Below are positions 31,415 through 33,409 of a stretch of DNA of 33,409 bases, one piece after another (the first letter of the stretch is position 1; each line of letters opens with the position of its first letter). The notes beneath the pieces are model-generated. The model saw only the letters and a program-made list of their open reading frames with translations. It was not told the DNA's origin and made no database searches. Where the stretch lies: positions 1 through 33,409 of IMG/VR virus record IMGVR_UViG_3300020578_000256. The stretch is one strand, 5' to 3'. The stretch comes from a virus. The translations under genes and the position numbers were made by a program.

Positions 31415-32476
31415 ATGGCATCAAATAAATTAATGGAAGCAGCAGCCGACATTCTTGCAGCCAGCAAGGCAAAAGCTTCTGCTGCGCCAGTACAAAAATT
31501 AGAAGGCGAAGTTGAAGACTTAGGCGGGCCGACACCTGAAAATGGTAAGCCAATGGACGATTCACATAAGATTCATGCCGGCGCCAAAGCACCAGACAAT
31601 TCTGCCAAAAATAAAGCTTCTATTTCTACAAAGCCATCAGCCGCTTCACCAGACACTCAACTTCATATGAGTAAAGAAGATGCTGAAGTTTCTGAAGAAG
31701 AACTTCTTGATGAAAAATCGCATATGGCACATATGGACAAAATGAAGAAAAAGATGAAAGAAGATGTTGACGCTATGTTTGGTGATGACTCTACTATTTC
31801 TGAAGATTTCAAGTCCAAAGCTGCTACAATTTTTGAAGCTCGTGTAATGGATCGCATTGCACAAATTCAAGAAGACTTAGAAGGTCAATATGCTTCAATG
31901 CTCGAAGAAGCTGTTGAAGATATTAAGAAAGACCTGACAGAAAAGGTAGATGATTACCTTTCTTATGTTGTTGAACAATGGATTGAACAGAATGAAATTG
32001 CTATCGAATCCGGTCTTCGCGCCGAATTGACAGAAGAATTCATTGCAGGTCTTCGTAATCTATTCGCAGAACATTATATTGATGTTCCAACCGAAAAAGT
32101 TGACCTCGTTGATGAACTTGCCACTAAGGTTGAAGAACTTGAAGGCAAACTCAATGAAGAAATTGAGCGTGGTGTCGAACTCAAAAAGTCTTTGACCGAA
32201 TCACGCAAATTAGAAGTTACCCATGCTGTTTGCGAGGGTCTCACCGCTACTCAAGTTGAAAAAATTAAGTCGCTCGCAGAGAGTGTAGATTTTTCCACAG
32301 AGGAAGAATACAAAGAAAAACTTGAAACAATTCGTGAGAACTACTTTCCATCTGGTGTTAAAAAAGCAGATGTAGCACAATTGCATGAACAAGTAGAAGA
32401 CGCCGATGAAAAGAAGGTCATCACAGACCCATTCGTTGCTGCGGTCTCACAAGCTATTTCCAAAACTAAATTATAA
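31415..32476 (+). CDS. gp22: Prohead scaffold (core) protein gp22-like
   Basis: This 353-aa, highly charged, helical scaffold lies directly before the capsid gene, as in T4 (gp22 is 269 aa). The N-terminal 100 residues are Ala/Lys/Pro-rich and low-complexity. From about 110 the protein is a long coiled-coil-like acidic region (KAATIFEARVMDRIAQIQED, EEAVEDIKKDLTEKVDDYL, VEQWIEQNEIAIESGLRAEL, TEEFIAGLRNLFAEHYIDVP). These repeats are characteristic of gp22. Gp21 would degrade it to small peptides after assembly. Confidence 0.9.
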   Translation: MASNKLMEAAADILAASKAKASAAPVQKLEGEVEDLGGPTPENGKPMDDSHKIHAGAKAPDNSAKNKASISTKPSAASPDTQLHMSKEDAEVSEEELLDEKSHMAHMDKMKKKMKEDVDAMFGDDSTISEDFKSKAATIFEARVMDRIAQIQEDLEGQYASMLEEAVEDIKKDLTEKVDDYLSYVVEQWIEQNEIAIESGLRAELTEEFIAGLRNLFAEHYIDVPTEKVDLVDELATKVEELEGKLNEEIERGVELKKSLTESRKLEVTHAVCEGLTATQVEKIKSLAESVDFSTEEEYKEKLETIRENYFPSGVKKADVAQLHEQVEDADEKKVITDPFVAAVSQAISKTKL

Positions 32477-32495
32477 TAATTAAGGAGATTTTCTA

Positions 32496-33409
32496 ATGTA
32501 TCTTTCCGAACAACTACAAACAAAATGGGCAGGTGTTCTAGATCATCCTGATCTTGCACCAATTAAAGACCCATATCGTAAGGCTGTTACTGCCGTTATT
32601 CTTGAGAATCAAGCTCAAGAAATGATGAAGGCTGGTTCTATTCTTAACGAAGCTGTTCCAACAATGTCAGCTTCTGCTGGTTTAGGTTCTGCTGGTGCTA
32701 CCGGTTTCTCTGGTGGTGCAGCTGCTGCTGGTCCTGTTGCAGGTTTTGATCCAATTCTTATTTCGTTGGTTCGCCGTTCATTGCCTAACCTCATCGCTTA
32801 TGATATTTGCGGTGTTCAGCCAATGACTGGTCCTACAGGCCTTATTTTTGCCATGCGCTCGCGCTTTAGCTCGCAAAGTGGCACAGAAGCTTTCTACGAT
32901 GAGGCCAACACAGGTTTCTCTGGTTTAGGTACTGCTCAAACAACTCTTGCTGTTGGTGCTGCTGCTGCTAACACATTTGTTGCTAACGGTGCTGGTGTTG
33001 CTGCTATGTCTACAGCTCGTGCTGAAGCACTTGGTGATGGCGCAGCTGCTAACACTTTCCAAGAGATGGCATTCTCTATTGAGAAGGTCACTGTTACTGC
33101 CAAGACTCGTGCTCTAAAGGCAGAATACTCTCTTGAACTTGCACAAGACTTGAAGGCAGTTCATGGTCTTGACGCTGAGACAGAGTTGGCAAACATTCTC
33201 TCGTCTGAAATTCTTGCTGAAATCAACCGTGAAGTCGTTCGCACAGTTTACGCTGTTGCTAAGACAGGCGCACAAGTTGGTACAACAACAGCCGGTACAT
33301 TCAACTTAGACACAGACTCTAACGGTCGTTGGATGGTTGAAAAAGTTAAGGGTCTTGCTTTCCAAATTGAGCGCGAAGCGAATACTATTGCCAAGCAAAC
33401 TCGTAGAGG
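32496..33409 (+). CDS. gp23: Major capsid protein gp23-like (3' end beyond window)
   Basis: The first 304 residues of the major capsid protein are present; the frame is open to the window end. The T4-type pattern is clear: LLNKW-like LQTKWAGVLDHP, VTAVILENQAQEM, LVRRSLPNLIAYDICGVQPM, GPTGLIFAMRSRF, FSIEKVTVTAKTRALKAEYS, LELAQDLKAVHGLDAETELA, ILSSEILAEINREVVR. A gp21 site is visible as L50-N51-E52, aligned with the T4 FLTE site, so the first 52 residues are probably removed. AGGAGA (32483-32488) is the ribosome site. Confidence 0.95.
   Translation, partial: MYLSEQLQTKWAGVLDHPDLAPIKDPYRKAVTAVILENQAQEMMKAGSILNEAVPTMSASAGLGSAGATGFSGGAAAAGPVAGFDPILISLVRRSLPNLIAYDICGVQPMTGPTGLIFAMRSRFSSQSGTEAFYDEANTGFSGLGTAQTTLAVGAAAANTFVANGAGVAAMSTARAEALGDGAAANTFQEMAFSIEKVTVTAKTRALKAEYSLELAQDLKAVHGLDAETELANILSSEILAEINREVVRTVYAVAKTGAQVGTTTAGTFNLDTDSNGRWMVEKVKGLAFQIEREANTIAKQTRR

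Overview
The window is a late (structural) segment of a contractile-tailed, T4-like bacteriophage (Caudoviricetes, myovirus morphology). The evidence is the collinear run of T4-type morphogenesis genes 13-14-15-16-17-18-19-20-67-68-21-22-23 on the + strand (19595 to the window end), overlapping ATGA start/stop junctions, and T4-late-promoter-like octamers of the form (C/A)TAAATA(C/G). All supported genes are on the + strand. Low GC, three-histidine-box desaturase, NrdA/NrdB and GYSG-repeat fibres fit the aquatic T4-like phages of the cyanophage/pelagiphage type, but the host cannot be named from this sequence.

Layout. 1-3613: metabolic block. A 3' gene remnant is followed by a class I ribonucleotide reductase pair (nrdA with no room for an ATP cone, nrdB with the radical tyrosine) and, with no gap, a small membrane fatty-acid desaturase. 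3618-11411: a visibly more GC-rich fibre region. Four fibre genes share one N-terminal module; three are followed by small tail-fibre-assembly-type genes. The fourth is 913 aa and ends in an S74 intramolecular chaperone. A Gly-rich fifth fibre and two small unknown genes close the region. 11563-16231: an Ig-like virion gene and two giant GYSG-repeat (collagen-like) fibres, both ending in S74 chaperones; the larger also carries a cupredoxin-like domain with all four type-1 copper ligands. 16247-19565: a translationally coupled glycosyltransferase cluster (GT2-GT2-methyltransferase, GT2 fused to half a GT9, and the other GT9 half). 19567-27237: neck, tail completion, terminase, sheath and tube genes, with a Dps-like miniferritin gene wedged between the two terminase genes. 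27284-33409: portal, prohead core, protease, scaffold and the 5' part of the major capsid gene. Two genes of unknown function (29126, 30353) sit within the prohead block.

How it fits together. NrdAB supplies dNTPs for genome replication, and the desaturase may adjust host membrane lipids. The fibre region looks like a modular receptor-binding set assembled by duplication and C-terminal swapping. The S74 domains would trimerise the fibres and cleave themselves off. The glycosyltransferases sit directly behind the Ser-rich fibres and could decorate them, or alternatively alter host surface glycans. The terminase-portal-prohead block is standard T4 head assembly, with gp21 expected to cleave gp23 after a visible L-x-E site. 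No tRNA, CRISPR array, integrase, reverse transcriptase or insertion sequence was seen. No gene-free stretch exceeds 300 bases; the two largest gaps (about 180 bases each, 10688-10867 and 11412-11592) hold a doubtful 27-aa ORF and a late-promoter-like site, respectively.
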